A program made the position numbers and the translations under genes. The notes under the pieces are model-generated. The model ran no database searches. It saw only the letters and a program-made list of their open reading frames with translations, and was not told the DNA's origin. A stretch of 64,000 nt of DNA from Hexactinellida sp. DTS-2022. Taxonomy: Eukaryota > Porifera > Hexactinellida. The stretch is taken from NCBI GenBank assembly GCA_028753945.1, contig JAPNXP010000015.1:2046001-2110000 (forward strand), written 5' to 3'. Positions 23,280 through 35,690 of this stretch are shown in pieces; the first letter of the stretch is position 1; each line of letters begins with the position of its first letter.

Positions 23280-25507
23280 CTACTGGAAAAGCGAAAATCA
23301 TATGCTACCTGCAATGCACGATTAGTTAATTATATATAGGTTCAACACTGACAACACATGTTATATGACAGACAGTAATGGTTTACTTGACAGTTGTGGT
23401 GTACTTAACATTTAACAGGTCAGATGGCTTCAATCAGTGCTCGACAAAATGAAATTTTGATGGTGGCTAATTAAGGGTAATCTGTATTGATATTCGGGCG
23501 TTCACGGTGAATCTCAGAATTGCATAATTTACTACTAGGAATACTCTAGATGAGATAGAGATTGACTTCTATGATTTTTTTTTTCTTAATTTTCTATCAA
23601 GATGGTGTTTTTTAATAAAATAAGACGTCGACTTCCTTATATGGGCATGACATTATTTCAAAAATTGTTGAATCTTTTTGAATTTTTGAACATATTATTA
23701 TGAGACTATTTCCTCTGAGTAATAATTTTTATTTTTATTATTTTTGTAGAAGAAACGATGCTAAAGGGCATTTTTTCAAAATAATCATAAAACGCAGTCG
23801 TGCACTAAACTATCGTTATAAAATGTTAGAAGAAAAATTTTTCAATTCTAGTTCAAGGGTCTGAGGATGTATCATGTATTACCCCAGAGAAATTTTTTGA
23901 CTTTCTGATAATTATTTTTGGTTTTATAAGCATTCTAAGGCTGCGGCCCACGAATTTTTCCGAATTTCAACATCAGAAGAGGTGATAAAATTCTACACTG
24001 CCATATATTGTTCCCAAAATTAAAAAATTCGGAATCTACAGGTCAAAATATACAGGTTCACGTCCAAAGGTTCAGGAATATGTCAAAAATTAGGAAATTA
24101 GGGGCATAAAAGAATATGAAGGGTATGCAAGTACCCGGTGATCATATAATACTGTGGGAAATTGGACAGCAGAATAATTCTGTTATTCTTCATAAAAATG
24201 CGCCAGCTTCTTATCTATGATTAGCATTTGTTTTCAACACTTTTACAATAATATATCATGAGTTATGACCAATTTATGACTATGGTTTTGTCTGTTTTGT
24301 CATATTTTCACACCTCAAGGCCCTCAAATATACAATAATGTATTTTATAAAGCACCAATTTGGTAATACAAATATAGAAATAGCATTTGCGCACAAAATG
24401 AGACGTTACACAACACGATCCAATCATTATTCGATAAGTTATGGACTTTTGGGCCACAGAAGGGGGCAAAAAATCTGACATTTCACACCTGTTGATATTT
24501 CAGAAACGCTTTGAGATAAAATGATCATAGGCATTAGAAAACACTGTAAATACCACTTTCTATACGTTTATAATACATTTTAGGACTCTAGGTGTCACAC
24601 TTTTTAACATGACCATATATGGTAATTTGATGTGCCCAATTTTGATGACGAAGCAAATTTTGTAACTCTTGATCTCTGGACAGCAGAGACTAGCTGTAAA
24701 ATTCTAGTCACATCATGATACTATTTCTTACTCATTGGATAAACTTTTGGGATTATATTATAATTCGAATGATGTGTTCTGATTTCAAATGCCCAAATAT
24801 GGTGGTGTCAAAGTGGCAATATGTTAAAAGGGTGACAAAAATCCAACTTCTGATCCAAATGAGATAGAGCTTAGCTCTAAATTGCTAAAAATAGTCTAAT
24901 TCAATTTCAAATGACATTATCTATTTTATGCAGTTTAGGAACTCCTTTTCTTCGCACTTTCATATTCTGGACTCAGCCACTTCGACACAAATTAATTAAA
25001 TGCTAATTATGAAGGTGTAAAAAAAGACCATTTGGGCATATGGATGTAAAAAAGAGAATTTTTATTCTAGAAAGTCAAACTTTTTTTTAAAATGCTCAGT
25101 ATATGTAGGCGCATGTTTTAAAAGCGGGCAGTTTTGGCAATATAATACAAAAAAATTGAATTAGTATACTTTTAATGAAAAATAGTGGGGTTTTTTTGAC
25201 CAATTTCACAAAAATGACAATAACATAGAGTAGATTAAAGAAAAAGCATATTTCGGTTCGATTTAAAACATTGAGTATTGACTCAGGTATATTTTATAAT
25301 TGACATGTTTCGCGCTAAAAACTAACATAAAAAATTTTTTTAAATATTTGGCTAGTATGGATTAGGCCTATATTGACATTGTCTAGTTCATAACTAAGGA
25401 TATATACATAGTAGAACTCTAATATTTTCAGGGATATCTTAGATATATTAGTACTATCCAAAAACGCAATAAAAACATTAGGTCGTCGGGTGTCAAAATA
25501 TCAGTAC
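23280..25507. other. Long AT-rich non-coding stretch
   Basis: No open frame of note and no recognised RNA. The text is low-complexity A/T with scattered motifs. A fragment near 23455-23480 (tggtggctaattaaggg) resembles the terminus of the MITE at 25508. I see nothing else. Confidence 0.5.
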
Positions 25508-25730
25508 AGAGCACCCTTAAGCCACCACCTCACTTTTACAGGTGGTTAAAAAATAAACAACTGCCGGTTTAACAAACCACTGATGACTTATCAAAGTTAA
25601 GATGCCAAAAACAACTCTAATGTTAACAACAAATGATGCAACGAAAAATATAATCTACACAAAGTCAAATAATTCACAATTTATGGTAGATTAGTTAAGC
25701 CACCAAAAGAAAAATTTGGTGGCTTAAAGT
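25508..25730. mobile_element. Possible MITE with ttaagccacca ends
   Basis: The left end reads ccttaagccaccacc and the right end tttggtggcttaaag, forming a short inverted repeat around about 220 bp of AT-rich sequence. Confidence 0.4.
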
Positions 25731-25809
25731 CATGATTAGATGTATACGGTAATTCAAAAATAATCGCATCGTATATATGTATATTATGACTAATACGTGT
25801 ATGTGCATA

Positions 25810-26722
25810 TCTAGTGATGGGAGTAGAAACCGCATTTATAAACAGAGATATAAACTAACTTCCAAATGTTATAATATGTAAACAAATGTTATAATAGGTA
25901 AACAAGTATGCTGAACACGAATTTCGCATTTATAAATTTATAATATGAATATTTGTTGTTGTTGTTGTTTACACAAAATAGGTAAACAAATTAATGAAAT
26001 TCAAAATCAACCTAGAAGTTTGCTCTCAACGGGTATTATAGGTAAACAAGTGAGCTGAACACGAATTTCGCATTTATAATTTTATAATATGAATACCGTA
26101 TTTAATCGAATAGTAGCCTAGGCGATTATTGTTTTTACTCCATTTTTCGACCAATAATTTTGAGCAATTTTCTAGAATATCACATTTTATTACAATTTAA
26201 TTATGATAATCGGTTGATAATCGTATTGTGAGTTATAGAAGATGTAAATGTTTACTCCGGGTAGCAGTAATAAATTTTTATTTGCTACTTTAGGGGGGCG
26301 ATTATTGGAGGTAGGCGATTATTCGAATAGAGGCTACTATTCGAATAAATACGGTATTTGTTGTTGTTTACACAAATAGGTAAACAATTAATGAAAATTC
26401 AAAATCAATCCAGAAGTTTGCTTTCAACGGGTATTATATGTAAACAAGTGAGCTGATTTCGAATTTCGCATTTATAAATTTATAATATGAATATTTGTTG
26501 TTATTGTTGTTTACACAAAAATAGGTAAACAAATTAATGAAATTCAAAATCAACCTAGAAGTTAGCTTTCAACGGGTATTATAAGTATATAACTATGACA
26601 AATATTACTAACTATGTAATCAATTGTTTAGTGAGGAGTAAGGCCGCGTAGCGGCCGTTAACTTGAGGTGCGTAGCACCGATCTGTCGCAAAGCGACCGA
26701 GACCGAAGGGCTCGTCGTTAAG
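25810..26722. mobile_element. Minisatellite-bearing non-autonomous element (HINE/pearl-like), copy 1
   Basis: It begins gggagtagaaaccgcattta. Units of about 150 bp follow (gtaaacaagtatgctgaaca ... acgaatttcgcatttata ... tttgttgttgtttacac). It ends in the GC-rich palindromic module at 26632-26722 (gcggccgttaac, gcgaccgagaccgaagggctc). The copy at 44040-44838 has the same order. A tandem-repeat core closed by hairpins is known for Helitron-like non-autonomous elements; assignment to that class is inference. Confidence 0.6.
26096..26354. mobile_element. 259-bp TA-flanked MITE inside the minisatellite
   Basis: The inverted ends ccgtattt...cgaatag / ctattcgaataaatacgg are flanked by TA on both sides. 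A ggcgattattg motif faces inward from both ends. It splits one minisatellite unit between gaata and tttgttgttg, so it arrived after the array formed. Confidence 0.75.
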
Positions 26723-27607
26723 AAATGTAGTAGCAAAGCCAGAAATATTTATAAAATCTGGGGTGGCGCGCCACCCCTAACTCTCCGCCTATGCTTGTAT
26801 TTAGGGAATTAATTTAATAATTTGGACATTGTCATATGCGATTTTCTAATTAAATCAAATATTAATATTTATTGTTTGGCATATGATTATGTTATTTTGA
26901 TATTAATGGTAATAACATAAATAAATAAAATCCCGTCCGCCGTCCGTATTTTCAGATAAAATCTGGATGATAAACAATAAATTTATCTTACTTGGCCTAA
27001 CATGTAAAATTAATACCTACGAGCCCTTCGATCTTTTGTACCAATCGAGTAAATTTGCAAAAGGTATGAAGGCTCTAATGACTCGCTCCTGGGAATTGAG
27101 ATTGCAAGCATATATTGTTCTCTACAAAACAAATTTCAACACCTTCTGATACTTGGAATTCAAACTGGAACTACGTATTTTAAATTAATTTTTAATTAAT
27201 AAATCAAGTATTTGGCAAACGCATTTTTCCTAATATCAAACAAATATTTAATTAATATGAAGCGACCGCGATCGACACAATGTTTGTTCATAATTTCGAC
27301 CATGTTTCTGCGCCCCTGGCTGAAATGAACATATTTTGGAAGTGACGGAAACATGAGTATTTAAGAATCTGTTAGATAGTTCAATTAACCTAAATTATCG
27401 GATACATAAACCAGAACTAGTTTGACATGTCTCTTGTATAGTACAATTATACAATACAGTTGTATTTGGTGTATCAATTAAAAACTAATGACAAATTGAT
27501 AACAAATATAGAGTGATACTTCTAGTGATAACTTATATAATTATCATAACTTATCACATATAATAAAGAGTAAGTAGGAAACTTATTAATTAGATATTTA
27601 GCAATTA
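26723..27607. other. Non-coding interval before the collagen-like gene's 3' end
   Basis: AT-rich. A segment near 26920-26970 (aaaatcccgtccgccgtccg, then ctggatgataaac) is an inverted fragment of the ggccatataaaataaat family. No gene is supported. Confidence 0.5.
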
Positions 27608-29077
27608 CTAATCAGAAGATTGAGTGTCATAGGGTATCCATCCATTCCTGTCGCTAGTACCCATATCTATAATTCCAAGTCTCTTTCTGACAGTCCCTTC
27701 TCTCTCATTCAGCCAGTAGTAGAGTGCCATCATACGAGGACACTCTGACAGCTCTCTCAGAGTGCAAGCACCCATCAAACACTCTGTGTCTCCATCTCTA
27801 TTCCTGTCTCCTCTCTCTGTCTGCAGCAGCTTCAGGCTAGTCTGGGGGGGAGAGAGGAAGTTGTTGAGTTGAGTTGGATTCCTAGCTCGCAGTGTCTCCA
27901 GCATGTGGAGAGAAGCCACTAGAGTTATATTCCTGTTGTTAGTAGAGTTAATGAGAGACGTGACAGCTGTCAGAATGTTGTCACTGGTTCTCCCAGTAGC
28001 ATAGCCTGCCGTAGAGTCTATGTAGAGTATATTGTATGAACTGAGGAGACTGTGTGCGTTTAGAGAAATAGGAATGTTGGTGAGAACTTCATGGAGACTA
28101 AATGAGCTGCTCCTTCTATTTATACTTCTGGCTGCTGTGGGTGGGGGAGGCGTGCGTGGAGTGGTGGTAGTTATGGAGATAACTGGTCCCTCGGTTCCGG
28201 GAGGGCCAGGCGGGCCAGAGGGACCAGGGACGCCGGTGGCTCCGGGAAGGCCTTGGGATCCTGGCGCCCCTGTCGCGCCTTCAGCCCCGGGGGCACCAGG
28301 GGAACCGATTCCAGGGGAGCCGGGGTCGCCATCAGACCCGTCTCTGCCAGGTGGTCCTGGGTCTCCAGGGCTGCCGGAAGGGCCTGGCTCACCGGAAGAG
28401 GGTCCCGGGGGGCCCGGAGGGCCGGGGGGGCCTCTCATGCCAGGAGGTCCGGGTATATATCCGTGGTGGTGATACCTAGAGTGGTGCCGGGGATGGTGTC
28501 CGTGGTTATGGTTGTGAGTAGAATTACCTTCCGGACCTGCTGCTCTATGTCCAGGGCCGGAGTGGGATGAGGTACCGCCACCTGTCTTACCGTGAGGACT
28601 CCTGGACTCCCTTACGTTTGAGTCTGTGTCACTGGTTTCCATCCTAGAGACACGTTCTAAATAGCTTATCATTTCAAAACAGTTTGGAGAACTTAATTGG
28701 AGACGATCAAGTTCTAGTGTGTCTCGAGGATCAGATAATTTCAAAATTTCTTCAATCTGCTCCAAAGTTTGCGGTTGAATTGTTATGGAGAATTGCCCCT
28801 CCTCTCCAAACACGTCCTTCATGACACTAACCCGTCCATCTCCTAACCACACCAACAGAGGACCAGAGCTGGCTCGGGAACTGAGAGTGGGTAAGTACCA
28901 GTAGAAGATAGCGGCGTTACCAGAGTCAAGTGGGTAGAGGCCACTCTCAGTTAGAGAGAAATCATACTCAATCGAATTACCAGTTAGTAATACCTTATTC
29001 CTGTTGATATTGATACTGTATGGATATATTGCAGCACTAAACAATACTATTAACAAAATGATATTAAGAAAATACAT
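27608..29077 (-). CDS. Secreted collagen-like protein on a dead serine-carboxypeptidase scaffold
   Basis: 489 residues, one exon. A hydrophobic signal peptide (about 1-18) is followed by [19 protein letters not shown] and [12 protein letters not shown]...FGEEGQF. This has the layout of the N-terminus of S10 serine carboxypeptidases, including the WL-GGPG-SS oxyanion loop, here changed to GDGRVSV. Next come a diverged linker, a His-rich segment (about 190-207), an interrupted Gly-X-Y collagen run of about 28 triplets (about 212-298) and a Pro/Ser/Arg segment. The C-terminal block starts [15 protein letters not shown], again like the S10 strand LYID-PVG-G. No GESYAG nucleophile and no catalytic Asp/His context are seen. 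I infer an extracellular structural protein without peptidase activity. Its paralog is at 37445-38878; the two share almost identical ends. The S10 relationship is my reading of motifs and needs a profile search. Confidence 0.85.
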   Translation of the reverse strand: MYFLNIILLIVLFSAAIYPYSININRNKVLLTGNSIEYDFSLTESGLYPLDSGNAAIFYWYLPTLSSRASSGPLLVWLGDGRVSVMKDVFGEEGQFSITIQPQTLEQIEEILKLSDPRDTLELDRLQLSSPNCFEMISYLERVSRMETSDTDSNVRESRSPHGKTGGGTSSHSGPGHRAAGPEGNSTHNHNHGHHPRHHSRYHHHGYIPGPPGMRGPPGPPGPPGPSSGEPGPSGSPGDPGPPGRDGSDGDPGSPGIGSPGAPGAEGATGAPGSQGLPGATGVPGPSGPPGPPGTEGPVISITTTTPRTPPPPTAARSINRRSSSFSLHEVLTNIPISLNAHSLLSSYNILYIDSTAGYATGRTSDNILTAVTSLINSTNNRNITLVASLHMLETLRARNPTQLNNFLSPPQTSLKLLQTERGDRNRDGDTECLMGACTLRELSECPRMMALYYWLNEREGTVRKRLGIIDMGTSDRNGWIPYDTQSSD

Positions 29078-29745
29078 TTTAGGAAAGTATAGCGTTGTTT
29101 AACACCACCCAGTATTTATACATTTTATTCGCTAGAAAAGTCCTCTGTCCGTGAAATATTTTAAATCTTAATTGGCCACATAATAGTACAAATGGACTCA
29201 TTGCCATTTAATTAACGATGAACTTATTCAGTAGTTAATTATAAGAATAAGAGTGCTGATAAAATCGGTTTAATCATTCGAGTTGTAGCATGACGAGTGG
29301 ATCACCATTCTAAGAGCCAATAAATGAGATTATGAATAAAATGAAAAGAGATGATCTGAATCAGTACACATTGAGATAACAACTGATAATTCCTAATTGT
29401 TCTCACAAATACCAGTTCTAGTTGGATATCGTCTAACATTATGGTATCAGGACAATCTAGTTATGACTGAAGAATGAGTTAATATGAAAACGATTCTCTA
29501 CATAGCTGTGTAAGGACTCGTAAAGCCATTTTCAAGAGTGAAAATTTTTATCCTGGGTAGTCAATTAGTCTATATTGAGAATCTAGACTATCAGTAAAAG
29601 CATTTAGAAACTAATACCGATATGTTAAAGTGAGGTCAGCGAATAACAAACTCCCTATTGGTCTTGGAAATCTCTAAATGGATACTAATATATTGAAATA
29701 ATATATCAATCAATAACTCATGCTAATGTGCAGTTAATATTAATA
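29078..29745. other. Intergenic, upstream of the collagen-like gene
   Basis: AT-rich, with no ORF or repeat recognised. The sequence upstream of the start shows no similarity to the region upstream of the paralog at 37445. Confidence 0.5.
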
Positions 29746-30348
29746 CAGTGGAAGCCGTTTAATCGGGAAACTTGATGAAACTCTTCTTATACAGTCGAAA
29801 TGGGTTTTTCTAACCAATTCTTTGCATGAAAATAAAGTAAGAAAAATCCGTTAGTTAGAATAAACCGATTGAAATAAAACAAAATTGGAATTTCTTACAA
29901 ATCTAGAATAAATACAGTCAACTCCCGTTATAACCAAGTCGGATATAAGTAACATATAACGAAGTATCTGCTTATAACGAAGTCATTCAATGGTCCGGAA
30001 ATCCTTCTATCTTATTACATTATTAAAACTTCGGTTACAACGAAATGGATATAACGAAATTTCGCTTATAACGAAGTAATTTAAATCACATATAGCCTCT
30101 AAACTATTGATTTTACTCCGGATATAACGAAATCAGTTTATATAAAACTCCGGTTACAAAAAATTCTACCTGTAATGAACTCTTCTAAGATCGAACTCCG
30201 CTTATAACGAAAACTCCGGTTATAACAAACTCTGGTTATAACGAAATGAAACCACGGTCCCGAGCACTTCGTTATAACGGGAGTTGACTGTAGTTAGGAA
30301 AAACGATTAGTTAGTAAACCCGGTGTTAGATAAAACCGGTTTCGACTG
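29746..30348. mobile_element. Outer pogo-like MITE containing a nested MITE
   Basis: The left end cagtggaagccgtttaatcg and the right end, ending accggtttcgactg, are inverted variants and are flanked by TA. It is interrupted by the complete MITE at 29915-30290. Confidence 0.6.
29915..30290. mobile_element. 376-bp pogo/Tigger-like MITE
   Basis: The terminal inverted repeats cagtcaactcccgttataac and gttataacgggagttgactg are flanked by TA on both sides. The interior is filled with ttataacgaa motifs in both orientations. It has no transposase. It is a complete relative of the fragment at 8352. Confidence 0.9.
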
Positions 30349-30541
30349 TACAGTGTACGGTGACTACGATCGATTTAAACTACAACAATATATCCGACTA
30401 AAACGGACATTGCTGTTGCATTGGTGCAGCTATGTTTAAAACAACAATGTGAATCCCTGAATATTGGTACGTAACTGTATTCTGATAAAATATAAAATAT
30501 AAACATTTTTTAAATCCCTGACTTAGTATAGGAGTGAAATA

Positions 30542-31888
30542 TCAAAACATCTGTAGGCAATTAATGCTCTTGTCACAAACATTGACGATAACATTCTGAT
30601 TAACAGCTAAGCCCTTCGATTGGTAGCAGAATGGCTTCATTGTCACCTCTTCTATCTCGTCACCTAGTCTCCCCATCAACTCTCCCTCTGGGGAGAGAAT
30701 TATAATACTCCCGGACTTACTACTGTCGCTAATTAGAATGTTCCCCTTGTTGTCCAAACAGAAAAAACGTCCATTGGTTACGTGTTGGTTGCTGACAGTT
30801 CTCAGTAGATGTCCCTCTTCCAAAGTCAATACAAATATAGTGTTACAGTATTTTAATGGAGAGAACCAAGACATGCTAGATTTGCAGGTACCGAATACAA
30901 ATAGCTCTTCTCCACGAACCTTAACGTCAGAAGGTTCTTCAATCAGCTGATGCCTGACTGTTTGAAGCCATTCCAATCGCTGATTAAACTTCTGCACGCG
31001 GTTGTTGCCTCTATCACACACATACACTGTATAGTTTGAGTCTGTTGTTATTCCTGAAGGTCTGCTAAACATTCCATGTACGTTGCCATGGGAACCGACT
31101 TTATGTACTTTGTTCCCCAACAAATCAAACTCTGTGAGGCAATCATTTCCCCATTCACTAACATAAACTGACTCATTACGCACATGTACAGAGTATGGCC
31201 TGTTAAGGATGTCCCTGCCAATCTCTCTGACAAATTCTCCGTTATTTGAGAATACCATTACTCGGTTGTTCCAGTGATCGCTTATGTATATTTTCAGATT
31301 CTTGTCAATATCCAATCCAAGCCCATACCGGAATATGTCACTGGTTCCAATCTCTCCGGGCCCCGTACCCCTCTTGCAGCCGGACCAGAAGGGCCTTTTC
31401 CTCTCCTCGTAGTCTGGAGCGGAGACATGCTCTATTTTCCGAACTGAGCACAGAGTGTCAACTAAAACACTCAGCCCTTCATCTCTCCATACGACCTTAA
31501 CTCCCAGAGGGAGTACTACTCTCTTCTGTAGCTTGTGAATGTTGCTGTCTATCGTAGAGATAACCTCATCCAGAGATACACTGAGAGTATTCAGGCTGAT
31601 TATTTGTATGTTCTCGTCTTTAGCTCTGCGCAACTGCTCCAGCTCCTGATTATTCACATACAAACTAGTCTCTAACTGCTCTAACAACTCATCTAACTGA
31701 GTTAGAATCGACTGCTCTTTCGTGTGGAGATAGCTGTGATAATCTGCGAATCTAAGACTCACCTCGGCTTTGCTCTGGTTGATTTCCTGTCTGAACCTTG
31801 ATAAAGAATCTTTATTAACTTTCTCATCTTGCGTATCTACAGCAATACTGTCGGAGACAGGGTCATTCTTTTCAGAAGCCATAACCAA
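30542..31888 (-). CDS. Coiled-coil / NHL-repeat protein (TRIM-NHL-like without RING or B-box)
   Basis: 448 residues in one exon. The N-terminal third (about 30-125) is a Gln/Glu/Leu-rich coiled coil, as in TRIM proteins. From about residue 170 onward come NHL beta-propeller repeats: ISDHWNNRVMVFSNNGEFVR, a PSGITTDSNYTVYVCDRGNN repeat, and SKGLAVNQNVIVNVCDKSIN at the C-terminus. NHL propellers bind protein or RNA; TRIM-NHL proteins are usually ubiquitin ligases, but no RING or B-box zinc motif is present here. No separate upstream exon encoding one is evident. It lies between the two inverted secreted paralogs and shares the orientation of the collagen-like one. The exact partner is unknown. 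Confidence 0.85.
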   Translation of the reverse strand: MVMASEKNDPVSDSIAVDTQDEKVNKDSLSRFRQEINQSKAEVSLRFADYHSYLHTKEQSILTQLDELLEQLETSLYVNNQELEQLRRAKDENIQIISLNTLSVSLDEVISTIDSNIHKLQKRVVLPLGVKVVWRDEGLSVLVDTLCSVRKIEHVSAPDYEERKRPFWSGCKRGTGPGEIGTSDIFRYGLGLDIDKNLKIYISDHWNNRVMVFSNNGEFVREIGRDILNRPYSVHVRNESVYVSEWGNDCLTEFDLLGNKVHKVGSHGNVHGMFSRPSGITTDSNYTVYVCDRGNNRVQKFNQRLEWLQTVRHQLIEEPSDVKVRGEELFVFGTCKSSMSWFSPLKYCNTIFVLTLEEGHLLRTVSNQHVTNGRFFCLDNKGNILISDSSKSGSIIILSPEGELMGRLGDEIEEVTMKPFCYQSKGLAVNQNVIVNVCDKSINCLQMF

Positions 31889-31997
31889 CTAATAACCGGT
31901 TAATTAATTAATTATTAATAACGGAATTAAAGGATTTCTGTTAATTAATACCAATAAATTATGAATAAGCAAACTAGACATATGATATTATTAGGTA

Positions 31998-32261
31998 TCA
32001 ACAGGGACTTCTTTAATATAGGGACTGTAAACTTCGTTTTGCGGTAAAATTAGCGTAGGCCTAAAACAGTATTGTTACTTATTGATATCCCGTAATCCGC
32101 TAATGCTAGACATAGGAAATGTATTATTGTCGTATAGGAAGTCATATTTTGGGAGTCCAACGGTAATATTGGTTTATCGAAAATATTTGTGGAATGTAAG
32201 TTATGCGATTTTCACACCCTTCCATATATGGTAATTTTGTTAAAATCTCGAGATTACTTAA
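31998..32261. repeat. ~263-bp dispersed repeat, copy 1
   Basis: A block starting cagggacttctttaatatag and ending ctcgagattacttaa recurs almost unchanged at 35424-35685. It runs straight into the left arm of the inverted repeat. Confidence 0.9.
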
Positions 32262-33222
32262 CTTTATACATATGAAATGTATCATTTTCGTACAGGAAAT
32301 CATATTTTGGGAGTCCAACGGTCATATTGGTTTATCGAAAATATTTGTGGAATGTAAGTTATACGATTCTCACACCTTTCCATATATGGTAATATTGTTA
32401 AAATCTCGAGATTATTTAGTTTTATACATATGAAATATATTATTGGCGAATGGGAAATGGGAATTCATATTTAGGGACTCAGTAGATCACATTGATTTAC
32501 CTAAGGCGTTCCCATTAGCCTATATTATTATTTTGGCACTCTCCATAGGAGGATTGCCCCGACCCTGTTTTGTAGTTTAGCTAATACTTACATATCAGAT
32601 ATCTGTCATTATGTTGTTTATTAAAAAACAACAAGGCTGGATTCGGTTAACCGGTTACCGTTGCTGACATCGGTTAACGATTAGAGATTTTATTAACCAG
32701 TTAGCCGGTCTGTTGAATAACAGTAGAGTTATTGGGAAATTAATGTATAAAGTATCAAATTTTTTTGAATTTTATCAGAATATGTAGTCCTAAATCCATT
32801 TCTCATCACCACTTAATAAATTTTATTGGACAACATTGATTTAAATATAGATTTGAAAGAAACTTATCAAGATTTTTTAATAATGTAAGAATTAGCTAAA
32901 CTACAAAACAGGGTCGGGGCAATGCTCCTATGGAGAGTGCCAAAAAAATTATATAGGCTAAGGGGAACGCCTTAGGTAAATCAATGTGATCTACAGAGTC
33001 CCTAAATATGAATTCCCATTTCCAATTCGCCAATAATATATTTCATATGTATAAAACTAACTAATCTCGAGATTTTAACAATATTACCATATATGGAAAG
33101 GTGTGAGAATCGTATAACTTACATTCCACAAATATTTTCGATAAACCAATATTACCGTTGGACTCCCAAAATATGATTTCCTGTACGAAAATGATACATT
33201 TCATATGTATAAAGTTAACTAA
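32140..33222. mobile_element. Foldback element with ~320-bp inverted arms
   Basis: The left arm (about 32262-32583) and right arm (about 32893-33222) are inverted copies with high identity. Both contain tttgggagtccaacgg, tatccatatatgg variants and gggtcggggc / gccccgaccc. The left arm is preceded by a tandem ~140-bp duplication of its outer part. The ~310-bp centre is AT-rich with a ggttaaccggttaccg motif. No coding capacity. Confidence 0.85.
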
Positions 33223-34158
33223 GGAAAAGCGCTAGTGAATTTTCAAACATTGAATTTGAAAAATTTGAAATAGCCATTAATTTGCTCTATAACCATCTAG
33301 TAAATATCCATAATATTAGAAGTTGCGAATTCATATATCCTCGGTTATAGCATATTCAAATTTCTATACTATACTGATCCATACTAGTCAATTATCGACA
33401 ATTCACTATCTAGAATTATGATTTTGAATAGTAACCTCAATTATGAAATGTTCCTTACTCTATTTAGCGATCGATGTCTGTCCGGTTTAGAATTTTGATT
33501 TTAGAATTTAAATTAAATATATTTTATTTTTAGTAATTTTAGTAGAAAAATTGTATATATTTTGCACTAAAAAAATTATAGCTCAATAAAACTTAATAAA
33601 ATTTGAAATTCTATTCCGGACAGACATCAGTTTAGGTACTTATACGCCTTTTTTACAAAGAATGTCCGTTTCAAAAATTTTAGTTTTCTTGCACCGTTAT
33701 TAATGAAAAAGTGTCTTTATTAAATATTGAAATTTTTTATTTGTTTTCCCAAAATAATCAGAATGATCAAAATCAACAACAATTGTGGCAGAAATTTTTT
33801 TTTAATAATTTTAATTTTTTTTAAATTTTTTGATTTTTTCCCCCAAAAGTGACCTCAAAAGTGAAATTAAAAAAAAAAAATCGGATTCGTTTTCTTGACA
33901 TATTTTCGGACTTTATCTATTGTATATTGGAAATTAAAATATTTCTTCCTTTTCACCGTGAGATAGCCTGAAATTCACCAGCGGTTTCCCTTAACCTTAT
34001 AACTATTATTCATTAACAGATAGGAGTACAATTCTGTTTTATGACGAAAAGGATATATACTGTGTTAATTATGACTTAAAAGAGGGTGGTTGAAGTTGGT
34101 CACCAATTTAGTATTATCAATACGTTAGGTGCTTTATTGAATAATTAACAACTAAGTA
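33223..34158. other. AT-rich interval with a small MITE
   Basis: An inverted pair tgtctgtccgg (about 33476) and ccggacagaca (about 33617) bounds roughly 155 bp and is probably a MITE. The rest is homopolymer-rich A/T. No gene is seen. Confidence 0.45.
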
Positions 34159-34345
34159 TAAGGCCATATAAAATAAATAACTTATTTATCATCCCCGTCC
34201 GTCCCAATTTTTACCCTCCGTCCGGATATATTTTATTTTATTTGCACTCGGCACTTCGTACCTCGCGAATGAATAAACTTTTTTCTTTTGGTAACATGGT
34301 GACGTCATATTTTGACAATGAGCATGCATATTTGAGATTTTGGGT
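34159..34345. repeat. ggccatataaaataaat-family fragment
   Basis: Shares aaggccatataaaataaat and the ccgtccggatatatttta region with copies near 22858, 26920 (inverted) and 49274/50453. Confidence 0.6.
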
Positions 34346-34464
34346 GGGGGATAAATTGGTACAATTAATGCAATGCACATATTGTATTAAATTTTAACGT
34401 TTCTATCTCTCATGGATGATACGTGATCTTAGTAGCATTTTGTTATAAGATATAGTAAATATAT

Positions 34465-35146
34465 CAGGGTTGCCGTGGGAGTGGAATTTCCATTCCCATT
34501 CCCACAGGATTTCTGTGGGAATTCCCATTTGGATCCCCTAATGGGAATTCCCATATGAATCACCAAATAAATCCTGTGGGAATAAGATGGGATTCATGGG
34601 AATAAAATAGAATTCCACAACAAATTATTACTTAATTCAGTTAATTGTAACATTTTGGCTATAACTCATGCCCCATTAAAGCTAGAAGGTTGACTGTGCG
34701 GTTATAATGCATACCAAATACTTAAACTCTGAGCAAATGTTATCAAGAACTGAATGGAAAGTTTTGAGACCAATTTTATATTGTGAGAATTCAAATTTTA
34801 TAATCTCGGATCCTATCCTCAATATCATAGGCCCGGAGGGCCGGAGGGAACAAAATTAAACTTGTAAATCAATAATCCTAATGAGGGTCATGCAAGATTT
34901 GATGGCCATTTCAGTTGCAACATTGGTAGGCCATTTGCAACTTTCCACACATACGAATAGGCTACTATAACAATTCAGAAAAAGTAGGAGTGAAAATGTC
35001 GTAGCTGGTGTAACGGCCTTGTATCACTTGTATTGGTATCCATGACCATAAGGATGTCCTATGGGAATCCCCACAGGGGAAATTTGATTCCCATTCCCAT
35101 CCCATTCCAATGTGTATGGGAATTACCATACCCACGGCAACCCTGG
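34465..35146. mobile_element. hAT-like MITE with cagggttgccgtggg ends
   Basis: The left terminus cagggttgccgtggg and right terminus cccacggcaaccctg are exact inverted copies. Just inside both ends are runs of attcccattcccat. No clear 8-bp target duplication is visible. No coding capacity. Confidence 0.8.
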
Positions 35147-35423
35147 TTAGTATAGTAACCATTCAAAATAAAGATATGTTTATAAATAATATAATTGGGA
35201 AAGCAACGGAAATCATAGGACTCCAAAGTTGATAAGAGTTTAACCCAGTTTAACCCGGGTTAATTAATAAATCTCAAACCCTGATTGAAATAACTAAAAA
35301 TGCGAATACCAATTCTATTTGTCCAGTTTTTGCTGAAGCTTTTTAGGATGTGGTGCACTCACAAATTTCACAAATAAAATGTACCCTACCTATTTTTATA
35401 ATAAATATTATGTTTATTGATAC

Positions 35424-35690
35424 CAGGGACTTCTTTAATATAGGGACTGTAAACTTCGTTTTACGGTAAAATTAGCGTAGGCCTAAAACAGTATTGTTAC
35501 TTATTGATATCCCGTAATCCGCTAATGCTAGACATAGGAAATGTATTATTGTCGTATAGGAAGTCATATTTTGGGAGTCCAACGGTAATATTGGTTTATC
35601 GAAAATATTTGTGGAATGTAAGTTATGCGATTTTCACACCCTTCCATATATGGTAATTTTGTTAAAATCTCGAGATTACTTAATGTGTTT
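35424..35690. repeat. ~263-bp dispersed repeat, copy 2
   Basis: Nearly identical to 31998-32261 in the same orientation. After ctcgagattacttaa the two copies diverge abruptly. Confidence 0.9.

Noticed and set aside
28032..28570. Plus-strand Gly/Pro-rich frames across the collagen core
   Set aside because: They are the complement and out-of-frame readings of Gly-X-Y codons.
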